64,000 nucleotides of DNA from Bhargavaea beijingensis (GCF_900101985.1 NZ_FNAR01000002.1:1-64000); one strand, 5' to 3'; numbered from the stretch's first letter, positions 26,294 through 34,859 are shown. Notes: generated from the letters alone by a model not told the origin. Program-made: numbers and translations.

Positions 26294-27205
26294 ATGGACC
26301 CATACGGAAATGATTACAATGCCACGCTCAGCCCGCTTGACAAACGGAAAGCCGAGGAGAAAAAAGCGGAAATCGAAAAGCAGGGAAAGTTGTCCGGAGA
26401 GGCGGCAGAAGAGGAAGCAACCGCCGAAACGCTTGTTCAGGCGGCTCAGGAGCAGGGCGCGGGCACACCGCCCCCAGAAAAACCCCAAAAGGACGGGAAC
26501 GGGGAAAATTACATCACCCATCTCACCGATCTGCGCAAATCGCTGGTCAAGAGCACCATCGTCTTCCTGCTTGTGTTCATTGCGGTCTTTTCAACCATCA
26601 ACCTATGGTTCCCGTATGTCACAAAGGGGCATGAGTTGGTGATTCTCGGCCCGCTTGAGGTCGTGAAGTTTTATATGACCATGTCAGCGGCCATTGCGCT
26701 CGGCCTTTCTCTGCCGTTCCTCTGCCACTTTATCTGGCAGTTCATAAAGCCGGGCCTGAACGAAAATGAGTCAAGATTCATCGGCCTTTATTCACCGGTG
26801 ATGCTGCTTCTCTTTATCGGAGGCGTTGCGTTCGGCTACTTTATCATCCATCCGCTCAGCTACGAGTTCCTCCTCGGGTTCGGGGCAGCCAATTTCGATA
26901 TCATGGTGTCGGCGCAGGAGTACATGCGTTTCCTCCTCATGACGACAATGCCGGTCGGGCTGTTGTTCGAACTGCCGATCGTGGCACTTTTCCTCGGATC
27001 GATCGGTTTGCTGACAGCGGATACGATGAAAAAAGTCCGTAAATGGTCTTACGTTGCGCTTGGGATCATTTCTGCCCTGATTACGCCTCCGGACTTTATC
27101 AGCCAGCTGTTGGTCCTTATTCCGATGGCCGTGCTTTATGAAGCGAGCATTTGGCTTGTCCGTCGCGCGGAGCGCAGGCAGGGACAGGCTGCAGTGGCAG
27201 AATAA
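26294..27205 (+). CDS. tatC: Twin-arginine translocase subunit TatC with long N-terminal extension
   Basis: 303 residues from the ATG eight bases after AGGAAG (GTG at 26285 also possible). TatC proper starts at about residue 72 (YITHLTDLRKSLVKS) and has six helices, with family motifs FWQFIKPGLNENE-like FIWQFIKPGLNENES and SALITPPDFISQL. The first 70 residues are an unusual charged, Ala/Glu/Lys-rich cytoplasmic extension (KRKAEEKKAEIEKQGKLSG). Receptor for twin-arginine signals, presumably serving the dehydrogenase subunit encoded upstream. Confidence 0.93.
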   Translation: MDPYGNDYNATLSPLDKRKAEEKKAEIEKQGKLSGEAAEEEATAETLVQAAQEQGAGTPPPEKPQKDGNGENYITHLTDLRKSLVKSTIVFLLVFIAVFSTINLWFPYVTKGHELVILGPLEVVKFYMTMSAAIALGLSLPFLCHFIWQFIKPGLNENESRFIGLYSPVMLLLFIGGVAFGYFIIHPLSYEFLLGFGAANFDIMVSAQEYMRFLLMTTMPVGLLFELPIVALFLGSIGLLTADTMKKVRKWSYVALGIISALITPPDFISQLLVLIPMAVLYEASIWLVRRAERRQGQAAVAE

Positions 27206-27222
27206 TTCATATCAGTTCAATA

Positions 27223-27250
27223 GCGGTTCCCGAAGGGGGAGCCGTTTTTT
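27223..27250 (+). terminator. Rho-independent terminator after tatC
   Basis: GCGGTTCCC and GGGGGAGCCGT flank CGAA, followed by seven T residues. Confidence 0.88.
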
Positions 27251-27253
27251 TGT

Positions 27254-27716
27254 TGTTTGAAAGGGTCTCTAATGTTGATATTTTTATTCAGTTGCTTGCG
27301 TTGTGAAAATCTACTCTCGAATACAAAGATTGACATACAAAACTCATTAAATGTTTCTTTGCTTTGCTCCATTTCGGGTGATATAACAATAAACTTCCTC
27401 CCTTTCAATTTGTTTACTGCCATCGTTCAAAAATCAATTAACCGAGTGGAGAGTGAGATTTAGAAATAACCTGCCACATGATTTATCCAGTGATTAACAC
27501 GGAGGTCCGTAAATGTCGTTTTACACGCTTTAGAGCAATCAAGTTGAATATTCACCAAAACAAACATTATATGCTGACTCGCAATCAAGACAAAGATAAC
27601 CCCTGCAGAACCGTTCCTGTGGAGGTCGATGCAAACGTTCATTGCATCAAGTATCATCAATAAAGATTAATAAACAATCAAATTAAAAGATTCTGTTAAA
27701 TAATTTAACTAATATA
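27254..27716. other. AT-rich non-coding stretch
   Basis: About 460 bases much richer in A and T than the rest of the window. Several short frames exist on both strands but none has a ribosome site or recognisable protein. No inverted repeats or target duplications marking a mobile element were seen. Could be decayed DNA or a large upstream control region for brnQ. Confidence 0.5.
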
Positions 27717-27781
27717 TTGCATTCTTCACCAATCGGTAGTAGGATAAGAAACATCACCTCTACAGAAAACGTCAGAATATT
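27717..27781 (+). promoter_or_regulatory. brnQ-1 promoter and CodY-like site
   Basis: TTGCAT (27717-27722), 17-base spacer, TAGGAT (27740-27745). AGTAGGATAAGAAACA (27738-27753) recurs at the second brnQ gene with one mismatch. At 27767-27781 AAACGTCAGAATATT matches 11 of 15 positions of the CodY box AATTTTCWGAAAATT. CodY control of branched-chain amino-acid transport is known in Bacillales. Confidence 0.55.
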
Positions 27782-27811
27782 ACATACATCAGTGAGAAAG
27801 GATTTTTTATC

Positions 27812-29164
27812 ATGAAAGAAAGTTTGTCTTTTTCCAAATACGTAGCAGTCGGCGTCATGCTGTTTGCCTTATTTTTCGGAGCCGGGAACCTGATTTTTCC
27901 TGCCCAGCTGGGACAGCTGGCAGGTGAGAACTTCTGGCCGGCGATCATCGGATTCCTGATTACGGGAGTCGGCCTGCCGTTCCTTGGTGTCATTGCCATC
28001 GGATATTCCGGCAGCAGCAACTTGCAAGATCTTGCAAGCAGAATCCATCCATTATACGCAGTGATTTTCACGTCCGTCCTTTACCTGACCATCGGCCCAT
28101 TCTTTGCTGCACCGCGTACAGGGACGGTTGCCTTCGAGGTCGGCATCACTCCTTATGCGGGCAATGGACCGTTTCAGTTGCTGCTGTTTACGGCTGTGTT
28201 TTTCGCCATCACGCTCTGGCTGTCATTGAACCCGGCGAAAATTGTCGACCGGGTCGGCAAAATTCTCGCTCCTGGTATTGTCATTCTGCTGGCTGTCCTG
28301 ATCGGTGTGTCCATCGCGAAACCGATGGGGGACATTCAGCCGGCCACAGAAAGTTATCTGGGCAATGCATTCGCAAAAGGCTTCACGGAAGGCTATAACA
28401 CGATGGATGCCATCGCGGCGCTTGTTTTTGCCATCATCGTCATCAATGCAGTCAAAGCGATGGGGATGAAGACGAAAAAAGGAATATTGAACGCGACATT
28501 TAAAGCCGGAGTGGTTGCCGCATCCCTTCTCGGCATCCTATATGTCGGCATCGCTTATATAGGTGCCACAAGCGTTGAGAAATTCGGCCTGTTCGACACG
28601 GGCGGCCCGGTTCTCAGCAGTTCGGCCGAGCATTTCTTCGGGGCTTTCGGCACGGCACTTCTCGCGGCCGTCATCGTCCTTGCCTGCCTGACGACTGCAA
28701 TCGGCCTGATGATTGCAAACGCCGAATATTTCCATTCGCTTTTCCCTAAAGTGAGCTATAAGACATTCGTCACCGTATTTACGACGTTCACTTTCGCTGT
28801 ATCGAACTTTGGGCTGGCGAACATCATCACTTATTCGATTCCGGTGCTGATGCTGCTTTACCCGCTGGCGATTTCATTGCTTCTGATGGCGTTCGCTTCA
28901 AAGTTGTTTAACCATTCACGCCTTGTATACGTGGCGGCTACTGTGGTCGCGTTCGCCATCGCGATTGTTGACGGGCTGAAGGCGCTCGCCGGCACACTCG
29001 GAACAGAGTTTGCATGGCTCCAGCCGATCGTGGACTTCTACACTGCCTACCTGCCGTTCTATACAGACGGCCTGGGCTGGCTGATCCCGGTCGTCACCGT
29101 CATGATCCTGACAGGTGTTATCGCACGCGTCACCGGAACGGCTGCCAACACGGCAGAAGCTTAA
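27812..29164 (+). CDS. brnQ: Branched-chain amino-acid transporter BrnQ, copy 1
   Basis: 450 residues, ATG behind AAAGGA. Twelve membrane helices with LIVCS family signatures at the start (LFFGAGNLIFPAQLGQLAG) and middle (GYNTMDAIAALVFAIIVINA). Imports leucine, isoleucine and valine with sodium. A close paralogue lies 520 bases downstream in the same direction; only a small minus-strand gene is between them. The terminator that follows and the separate promoters show they are independently transcribed. Confidence 0.93.
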   Translation: MKESLSFSKYVAVGVMLFALFFGAGNLIFPAQLGQLAGENFWPAIIGFLITGVGLPFLGVIAIGYSGSSNLQDLASRIHPLYAVIFTSVLYLTIGPFFAAPRTGTVAFEVGITPYAGNGPFQLLLFTAVFFAITLWLSLNPAKIVDRVGKILAPGIVILLAVLIGVSIAKPMGDIQPATESYLGNAFAKGFTEGYNTMDAIAALVFAIIVINAVKAMGMKTKKGILNATFKAGVVAASLLGILYVGIAYIGATSVEKFGLFDTGGPVLSSSAEHFFGAFGTALLAAVIVLACLTTAIGLMIANAEYFHSLFPKVSYKTFVTVFTTFTFAVSNFGLANIITYSIPVLMLLYPLAISLLLMAFASKLFNHSRLVYVAATVVAFAIAIVDGLKALAGTLGTEFAWLQPIVDFYTAYLPFYTDGLGWLIPVVTVMILTGVIARVTGTAANTAEA

Positions 29165-29180
29165 ATTTGATGAAATGGAG

Positions 29181-29216
29181 AACATCCGGCGGATCACTTC
29201 CGCCGGATGTTCTCTA
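29181..29216 (+). terminator. Rho-independent terminator after brnQ copy 1
   Basis: AACATCCGGCGG/CCGCCGGATGTT stem, loop ATCACTT, then TCTCTATT. Confidence 0.82.
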
Positions 29217-29235
29217 TTCTATATCAATAAACTAA

Positions 29236-29259
29236 CCCCCGAAGTCGTCTCTCCGGGGG
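29236..29259 (-). terminator. Weak terminator of small minus-strand gene
   Basis: CCCCCG and CGGGGG arms; on the minus strand it is followed by TTAGTTTATTG. Serves the 62-residue gene at 29274. Confidence 0.5.
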
Positions 29260-29273
29260 ATGGCGGGTGCAGA

Positions 29274-29462
29274 TCAGCTGAAGAAGTTGGTCAGCACTCC
29301 GCCTTTTTTGTTGTCTGAGGTTGCCTGGCTGCGGCTGGAACTTTTCGGGTTTCCGGCAAAATCATTGAACTGTCCTTTCAGCTTGTCACGGGATTCCTTG
29401 TTCCTCATCAGATAAGCGGCACCCAATCCGAGGGCAGTCATCATCATCTTGTTTCGATTCAT
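29274..29462 (-). CDS. Small DUF3918/YrzQ-like protein
   Basis: 62 residues, ATG behind AAGGAGG. A Met/Ala/Gly-rich N-terminal helix (KMMMTALGLGAAYLMRNK) then a basic, polar tail ending LTNFFS. The MNR start and single short helix resemble DUF3918 proteins of Bacillales, of unknown function. Sits opposite in direction between two brnQ paralogues. Confidence 0.6.
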   Translation of the reverse strand: MNRNKMMMTALGLGAAYLMRNKESRDKLKGQFNDFAGNPKSSSRSQATSDNKKGGVLTNFFS

Positions 29463-29565
29463 GTTGTTTTCCTCCTTGTCTGGTGCGTCTGTGTGTTATA
29501 TTCCCGGATGCCGGATCGATAAACCGGAACTGGACAGACGATAGTAAAAAGTCAGACACTGTATG

Positions 29566-29602
29566 TTGTCATTTCGCAGAAAATACAGTAGGATGAGAAA
29601 CA
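29566..29602 (+). promoter_or_regulatory. brnQ-2 promoter and CodY-like site
   Basis: TTGTCA (29566-29571), 17-base spacer, TAGGAT (29589-29594). The block AGTAGGATGAGAAACA (29587-29602) is shared with brnQ copy 1. ATTTCGCAGAAAATA at 29571-29585 matches 11 of 15 CodY-box positions and would overlap the spacer, which suits repression. Confidence 0.55.
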
Positions 29603-29682
29603 CTGGTTTAATAGTCGACAATAATCGGTATTCTTTGACAACCTAGCAGAAAATGCAGCTCAGACAGAAAGGATTGCGTTCC

Positions 29683-31047
29683 ATGCATGAAAAAATGTCT
29701 ATCTCCAACTATATAGCAGTTGGCGCCATGCTGTTCGCCCTGTTTTTTGGTGCGGGCAACCTGATATTCCCGGCACAACTCGGACAGCAGGCAGGAGATC
29801 AGCTGTGGCCTGCTGTGATCGGGTTTCTCATCACGGGCGTCGGCCTCCCGTTCCTTGGGGTGGTCGCAATCGGTTACTCGGGAAGCAGTCATCTCCAGGA
29901 ACTGGCAAGCCGTGTGCATCCGCTGTACGGTGTATTATTTACATCCCTCCTTTACCTGACGATCGGACCGTTTTTTGGAACACCCCGTACCGGGACAGTC
30001 GCCTTCGAAATCGGCATCACGCCGTTTGTCGGCCAAGACGCTGGTTGGCTGCCGCTGTTCCTGTTTACGCTACTCTTCTTTTCTGTGGCACTCTGGCTTT
30101 CACTGAACCCGGCTAAGATTGTGGACCGGGTTGGCAAGATTCTTGCCCCGGGCATTGTGGTCATCCTGATTGCCCTGATCTCGATGACTTTCCTTAAACC
30201 GATGGGCGCCGTTCAGCCCGCTGTGCCCGCCTACGCGGATCAGGCATTCACGAAAGGAATCATGGAAGGCTACAATACGATGGATGCCATCGCAGCGCTG
30301 GTCTTCGCTATTATCGTCATCAACGCCCTAAAAGGACTGGGTATAAAGTCCGTAAAAGGAATCACGGATGCCACGTTCAAATCGGGCATCATCGCCAGTC
30401 TTTTCTTGACGGGGCTTTATTTCGGAAGCGCTTATATCGGGGCGACGAGCGTCGAACGGTTCGGCATGTTTGAAACCGGCGGCCCGGTGTTGAGCAACGC
30501 CGCTACTCATTATTTCGGGACGTTTGGAACGTATCTGATGTCAGTGGTCATTATTCTGGCCTGCCTGACAACAGCAATCGGGCTTATTTCGGCAAACGGC
30601 GAGTATTTCCACTCGCTATTCCCCAAAGTCAGCTACAAAGCATTTGTATGGATGATTACTGTTTTTACGTTCACCATCGCGAATTTCGGACTGTCTAATA
30701 TCATTACATTTTCCATTCCGATGCTGATGTTCCTGTATCCCTTGGCCATCTCTCTCTTGCTCTTGACGTTTACCTCAAAGCTGTTCCATCATGCACGAAT
30801 CGTCTATGTGGCAGCAACGTCCATGGCGCTGATTTTCGGTATCATCGATGGCCTGAAGGCACTGGCCGGATCGCTCGATACGGAATTCAGCTTCCTTACG
30901 CCGATTGATGACTTCCTCATGGCCAATCTGCCCCTTTATGCGGACGGTCTGGGCTGGCTCTTGCCGGTTATGGTCGTCCTTCTGGCCACCGGCCTTTTCG
31001 CACGGCTGGCAGGCCAGGCTCCGGAAGAGCACCCCTCTCACAGGTAA
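29683..31047 (+). CDS. brnQ: Branched-chain amino-acid transporter BrnQ, copy 2
   Basis: 454 residues, ATG at 29683 behind AGAAAGGA. Same family and very similar throughout to copy 1 (LFFGAGNLIFPAQLGQQAG, GYNTMDAIAALVFAIIVINA), so the pair arose by duplication. Differences concentrate in loops and the C-terminus (QAPEEHPSHR). Followed by a long terminator and a convergent GntR-family regulator gene. Confidence 0.93.
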   Translation: MHEKMSISNYIAVGAMLFALFFGAGNLIFPAQLGQQAGDQLWPAVIGFLITGVGLPFLGVVAIGYSGSSHLQELASRVHPLYGVLFTSLLYLTIGPFFGTPRTGTVAFEIGITPFVGQDAGWLPLFLFTLLFFSVALWLSLNPAKIVDRVGKILAPGIVVILIALISMTFLKPMGAVQPAVPAYADQAFTKGIMEGYNTMDAIAALVFAIIVINALKGLGIKSVKGITDATFKSGIIASLFLTGLYFGSAYIGATSVERFGMFETGGPVLSNAATHYFGTFGTYLMSVVIILACLTTAIGLISANGEYFHSLFPKVSYKAFVWMITVFTFTIANFGLSNIITFSIPMLMFLYPLAISLLLLTFTSKLFHHARIVYVAATSMALIFGIIDGLKALAGSLDTEFSFLTPIDDFLMANLPLYADGLGWLLPVMVVLLATGLFARLAGQAPEEHPSHR

Positions 31048-31058
31048 CATCCATAACG

Positions 31059-31102
31059 AAAACCCGCGTGTAAGCCGGTGAGGCTTACACGCGGGTTTCT
31101 TA
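31059..31102. terminator. Bidirectional terminator
   Basis: AAACCCGCGTGTAAGCC/GGCTTACACGCGGGTTT with GGTGA loop, between convergent genes. Confidence 0.93.
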
Positions 31103-31113
31103 TCTCTCCCAGA

Positions 31114-31776
31114 TCACTGGCCGCGCAACGCGCGAAGCTCGTCAATTGCCGTGAGCCAGTTTTTGGTCATGATGCTGTTCACTTTCCCGGCATCTCCATC
31201 CTTCATGGCACGGATGATGTCAGTGTGCTCCTTGAATGACTGCTCCCGGAGCACAATGGCGTCGTGGTAGAACTGGCGCCTTACATGTGCTTGAAGGTTT
31301 CCGACGATGTTGGTGATGTACGGGTTGTCGGCTGCTTCGACGATAATCTGGTGGAACTCTTCGTCAATGCGGATGGCGGACAGTTCATCGCCTCCCCGGA
31401 TCGCTTCACCGAATCGTTCATTCGTTTCGGTGAGCCGCCCGATGATTTCATCCGTCAGATGAGGAATGGCAAGCTCTGCGGAAAGGGCCTGCAGAACGGC
31501 GAGCGGCGGCAGCAGATCATTGATCGCATCCGGATCGATCTCTGTCACTTGAGTCGCCTTGCCCGGATACATTTTAACAAAGCCCTGTGTCTCGAGAAGC
31601 TGCAGCGACTCCCGGACCGGCGTCCGGCTGACGCCGAGCGCCTTGGCGATTTCCAGGTCGTTCAGTTTCTCTCCGGGACGGAGCGTCCCGTCGATGATCC
31701 AGTTCTGGATCTGATTAAAAGCGGTTTCTTTCGCCGTCATGCGGATTGGCTTGGATAACTGAGTTGGTAGTGGCAT
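31114..31776 (-). CDS. GntR-family (FCD) transcriptional regulator
   Basis: 220 residues, starting at the ATG seven bases from GGGGGA; an in-frame ATG at 31809 has no ribosome site. N-terminal winged helix (TAFNQIQNWIIDGTLRPGEKL, LGVSRTPVRESLQLLETQG), then an all-helical FCD ligand domain with metal-type His/Asp residues (IDEEFHQIIVEAADNPYI, HVRRQFYHD, EHTDIIRAMKDGD). Probably senses a small carboxylate or amino acid. The brnQ genes beside it are candidate targets. Confidence 0.9.
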   Translation of the reverse strand: MPLPTQLSKPIRMTAKETAFNQIQNWIIDGTLRPGEKLNDLEIAKALGVSRTPVRESLQLLETQGFVKMYPGKATQVTEIDPDAINDLLPPLAVLQALSAELAIPHLTDEIIGRLTETNERFGEAIRGGDELSAIRIDEEFHQIIVEAADNPYITNIVGNLQAHVRRQFYHDAIVLREQSFKEHTDIIRAMKDGDAGKVNSIMTKNWLTAIDELRALRGQ

Positions 31777-31968
31777 GTTCCGGTCCCCCAATCGGAAAGC
31801 TTCTTTCATTCATTATACATGAGACCCAATAAAAGGGGTATACAATATATCGCACTCACGGAAATCCGGAATTTCCCCGGCAGAAGCCGGTCTGAACAAG
31901 GGGAAATCCGGACAAATGCCTGGACTGCGTGTTTTCTTCGATTAAACCCATGCGGGATCGGCTGGTTC

Positions 31969-32319
31969 TTAGCGGACAGTTGGTGCTTGTTTTTCTTCGG
32001 GGGCTTCCTGGACGGGCAGCCACTCCTGTGACCACTTTTGGATTTCTTCCATGACCGGCGCAAGCGCACGCCCCTTTTCGGTCAGACTGTATTCAATGCG
32101 GACAGGGGTTTCCGGATAGACGTTCCGTGTGACAATACCGTCCTTTTCCAGCTCCTTCAGCCTTTCTGACAGCAGTCGGTTGCTGATGCCGATCGACTCG
32201 GTCATCGTGCAGAACCGCTGTGATTCGCCCAGAAGGGAAAAAATGATCAGCGCATTCCAACGCTTGCTCAGCATTCCGACCGCCTGTTCAAAACGGGGAC
32301 ATAGTTCCGGGTGTATCAT
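31969..32319 (-). CDS. catR: HxlR-family redox-sensing repressor, CatR/YodB-like
   Basis: 116 residues. Winged helix of the HxlR family (FEQAVGMLSKRWNALIIFSLL, ISNRLLSERLKELEKDGIV). Cys7 in HPELCPRFE matches the single N-terminal cysteine through which YodB and CatR of B. subtilis sense quinones and diamide. It is divergent from a CatE-like dioxygenase gene whose promoter is flanked by two inverted repeats, just as CatR controls catDE. The regulator name is by this context. Confidence 0.82.
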   Translation of the reverse strand: MIHPELCPRFEQAVGMLSKRWNALIIFSLLGESQRFCTMTESIGISNRLLSERLKELEKDGIVTRNVYPETPVRIEYSLTEKGRALAPVMEEIQKWSQEWLPVQEAPEEKQAPTVR

Positions 32320-32485
32320 ATGTCGTTCACTGCTCCTTAAAACATAGACAAGTATAGAAAAGGCAGTTGTCTATAAAAGATGATTCCTGCTTCTAATCCT
32401 TCTTCGACTGTTGTTGCTGTCTGCAAAGGTTGGTACTCCACAGGTGGTCCTTCCCATCAGTGTATCACAGGAATGAAAATGAATG

Positions 32486-32545
32486 AAGTAATTTGGTTAC
32501 TTGAAATAACTAGAGGGAACCGTTATAGTTGTTACGAATAGTAAC
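32486..32545 (+). promoter_or_regulatory. catE promoter with two inverted-repeat operators
   Basis: Promoter TTGAAA (32501-32506), 17-base spacer, TATAGT (32524-32529). Operator 1, AAGTAA-N5-TTACTT (32486-32502), touches the -35; operator 2, GTTAC-N5-GTAAC (32531-32545), covers the expected start point. Centres are 44 bases apart, four helical turns. Binding of a dimeric HxlR repressor would block transcription. Confidence 0.75.
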
Positions 32546-32564
32546 CGATAGGAGGACCGGACAA

Positions 32565-33425
32565 ATGACGTTTTTCCACCAGGCACCTGCCGTCTATACA
32601 GGTGCCGTTTACCTGAATGTACTTGACTTGAATGCCATGAAGGATTTCTATACGGGCACCATCGGCTTTCGTGTGCTGAGCGAGATGGATCACCGGATTG
32701 AATTGACCGCTGACGGCAAGACACCGCTTCTCGTTCTGGAAAGCCGGGTAGGGCTCCATCCGAAGCGGCCGAACCGATCAGGGCTCTATCACTTCGCAAT
32801 CCTGCTCCCGTCACGTGAGGACCTTGGCGCAGCGGCCCTGCACTTTATCCGGCAAGGCGTGCGCATGGGGGCGAGCGACCATTACGTGAGCGAAGCCCTT
32901 TATCTGAATGACCCGGAAGGCAATGGTATCGAAGTGTACCGGGACCGTCCGGCCGACGATTGGAACTGGAACGGCGGACTGGTTGATATGGCCACCGTCG
33001 CACTCGATATGGACGGGGTTGTCCGGTCCGCTCAGGAAGCAGGGCGTACATGGAACGGCCTGCCTTCGGAAACCGTCATGGGACATGTTCATCTCCATGT
33101 CTCGGACCTTGAGGAAACGGAGCGCTTCTACCGGGATGGGCTCGGATTCGAGGTGGTTGCGTCCTACCCGGGCGCGCTCTTCATGTCTACTGCCTGTTAT
33201 CATCACCACCTCGGACTGAATGTATGGAACGGGGAGGGCATCCAGGCGCAGGAAAAAGACAGCGCAGGCCTAAAAGCCTATACGCTCGTTTTCCCGGACA
33301 CCGAAGCGATCCGGAAGGCGGTTGAACAGCTCTGTGCAATCGGAGCGGAAGTGAGTGAAGAGGAAGGACAGATTGTTGCCGCGGACCCTTCCGGCATTCG
33401 CTTGATCCTTCAGGCAATCGCCTGA
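32565..33425 (+). CDS. catE: Catechol 2,3-dioxygenase, CatE-like
   Basis: 286 residues, ATG behind AGGAGG; CatE of B. subtilis has about the same length. Two vicinal-oxygen-chelate modules: residues 10-125 (GAVYLNVLDLNAMKDFYTGT, GLYHFAILLPS, EGNGIEVYRDRP) and 165-285 (GHVHLHVSDLEETERFYRDG, HHLGLNVWNGEG). His in GHVHLHV, His in HHLG and a C-terminal acidic residue are the likely iron ligands. It opens catecholic or quinone-derived rings, a thiol-stress defence. Divergent repressor and operators lie upstream. Confidence 0.87.
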   Translation: MTFFHQAPAVYTGAVYLNVLDLNAMKDFYTGTIGFRVLSEMDHRIELTADGKTPLLVLESRVGLHPKRPNRSGLYHFAILLPSREDLGAAALHFIRQGVRMGASDHYVSEALYLNDPEGNGIEVYRDRPADDWNWNGGLVDMATVALDMDGVVRSAQEAGRTWNGLPSETVMGHVHLHVSDLEETERFYRDGLGFEVVASYPGALFMSTACYHHHLGLNVWNGEGIQAQEKDSAGLKAYTLVFPDTEAIRKAVEQLCAIGAEVSEEEGQIVAADPSGIRLILQAIA

Positions 33426-33549
33426 TCCGGACTGCCTCATCACCAGGAAAGTTTTTTCACCAAGAAGAGGGCGGGAAATGCGGTTTGTGCATAGAATCGG
33501 TTATACTGGGAATAGGATTGGTAGAATGCAAAACAGCAAAGGGGTCCCT

Positions 33550-34638
33550 ATGACTAAGAAACTCTGGTTCCAGGCGGGAGTCGGTATTCTCCTTGCTCTG
33601 CTCATCATTCATTTTTTCATTGATATCAAAGGTCTTTTCTCGCCGATCGGCATTATCCTGAGGGCAATTTTCCTCCCTCTTCTCGTTGGCGGTGTCCTGT
33701 TTTATCTGACGGAGCCGGTGCAGCGCTATCTGGAAAAGCGCAACTTTCCGAGGTGGGCCAGCATCCTGAGCGTGCTTGTGCTCATCGTCGGTGTGTTCTG
33801 GGGACTGTCTGCCATGGTCGGCCCGATGATCACAAAACAGGTCAATTCCTTTACCGACAATCTTCCTCAGATTATAGAAGAGGCCCAGGATACAGTCAGC
33901 TATGTGCTTGATCGTCGGGATGAACTTCCGGAGTTTTTGGAAAATGCGATTGAAGACGCTCGCGACCGGGTGAACGAAATTGCCCTGGGCATCGGCGGAG
34001 GCATGGTCAATTTCATCACAGGTTTTTTCCAGACGATTTTCATGCTCGTCCTCGCACCATTCTTCCTCGTGTACATGCTGAAGGACCATGAGCGGTTTAC
34101 TCCGTTTGTGTCCCAGTTTTTCAGTGGGAAGAAAAAAGCCTTTGTCATTAATACGCTGGAAGACGTCAACAGGACGATTTCAAACTACGTCCAGGGTCAG
34201 ATGCTTGTCAGTATCTGTGTCGGCATCATGCTTCTGATCGGCTATCTCATCATCGGCCTGGAATATGCGCTCATATTGGCGATCTTCGGTCTCTTTATGA
34301 ACCTCATTCCATTTATCGGACCATGGATCTCCGTTATTCCGGCGCTTCTGATCGCACTGATCCAGGATCCAAAGCTCCTGATCGGAGTCGGCATCGTCAT
34401 GCTGGTCGCCCAGCAGATCGAGAGTAACTTCATCACACCGAATATCATGGGCAAGACGCTCGATATCCACCCGCTCACCGTCATCACGGTCATCCTGGCC
34501 GCTGGGAATCTTGCCGGATTTGTCGGTGTTCTTCTCGGTGTCCCGCTTTACGCGGTCGGCAAGACGATTGTCAAGAACATCTATGAAGCCAGAGAAAAAA
34601 TCCGCGAAGCCGCAACCAGTGATGTGGCGGAGGAATAA
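33550..34638 (+). CDS. AI-2E family membrane transporter
   Basis: 362 residues from the ATG at 33550 behind AAAGGGG. Seven to eight membrane helices with the UPF0118 pattern: two at the N-terminus, a soluble segment rich in Asp/Glu (about 95-160), then a C-terminal bundle with GLFMNLIPFIGPWISVIPAL and NFITPNIMGKTLDIHPLTV. The family includes TqsA and sodium/proton antiporter-like members; the substrate is unclear. Ends in a long hairpin terminator. Confidence 0.9.
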   Translation: MTKKLWFQAGVGILLALLIIHFFIDIKGLFSPIGIILRAIFLPLLVGGVLFYLTEPVQRYLEKRNFPRWASILSVLVLIVGVFWGLSAMVGPMITKQVNSFTDNLPQIIEEAQDTVSYVLDRRDELPEFLENAIEDARDRVNEIALGIGGGMVNFITGFFQTIFMLVLAPFFLVYMLKDHERFTPFVSQFFSGKKKAFVINTLEDVNRTISNYVQGQMLVSICVGIMLLIGYLIIGLEYALILAIFGLFMNLIPFIGPWISVIPALLIALIQDPKLLIGVGIVMLVAQQIESNFITPNIMGKTLDIHPLTVITVILAAGNLAGFVGVLLGVPLYAVGKTIVKNIYEAREKIREAATSDVAEE

Positions 34639-34666
34639 ACGATTGAAAGCCCGAGGCACGATAATC

Positions 34667-34726
34667 GGCTCCCTTCAAAGCTGACAGAGTATTAAACAAA
34701 ACTCTGTCATTTGGAGGGAGCTTTTT
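34667..34726 (+). terminator. Long-hairpin terminator after AI-2E gene
   Basis: Arms of about 22 bases (GCTCCCTTCAAA + TGACAGAGT against ACTCTGTCA + TTTGGAGGGAGC), one mismatch and a two-base bulge, then TTTTTC. Longer than usual. Confidence 0.82.
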
Positions 34727-34859
34727 CTATGAGTCATCCGAGCAAGCGGGCCTCAGCCCCATTGAATAAGGATTGAAGCCGCTTCATCCATTTTACTTAT
34801 TTCATCTGTCTGCTTGACCGGGTGCAGTTCATTCACGATGTGCGGGCTTTCTCTTGCCT

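Noticed and set aside
27257-27663. Small genes in the AT-rich gap
   Set aside because: Four overlapping short frames on both strands, none with a ribosome site or hydrophobic/charged pattern typical of a protein.
34727-34775. Short peptide starting ATGAGTCATCC after the long hairpin
   Set aside because: Starts within the terminator tail, runs about 15 codons and has no independent promoter or ribosome site.
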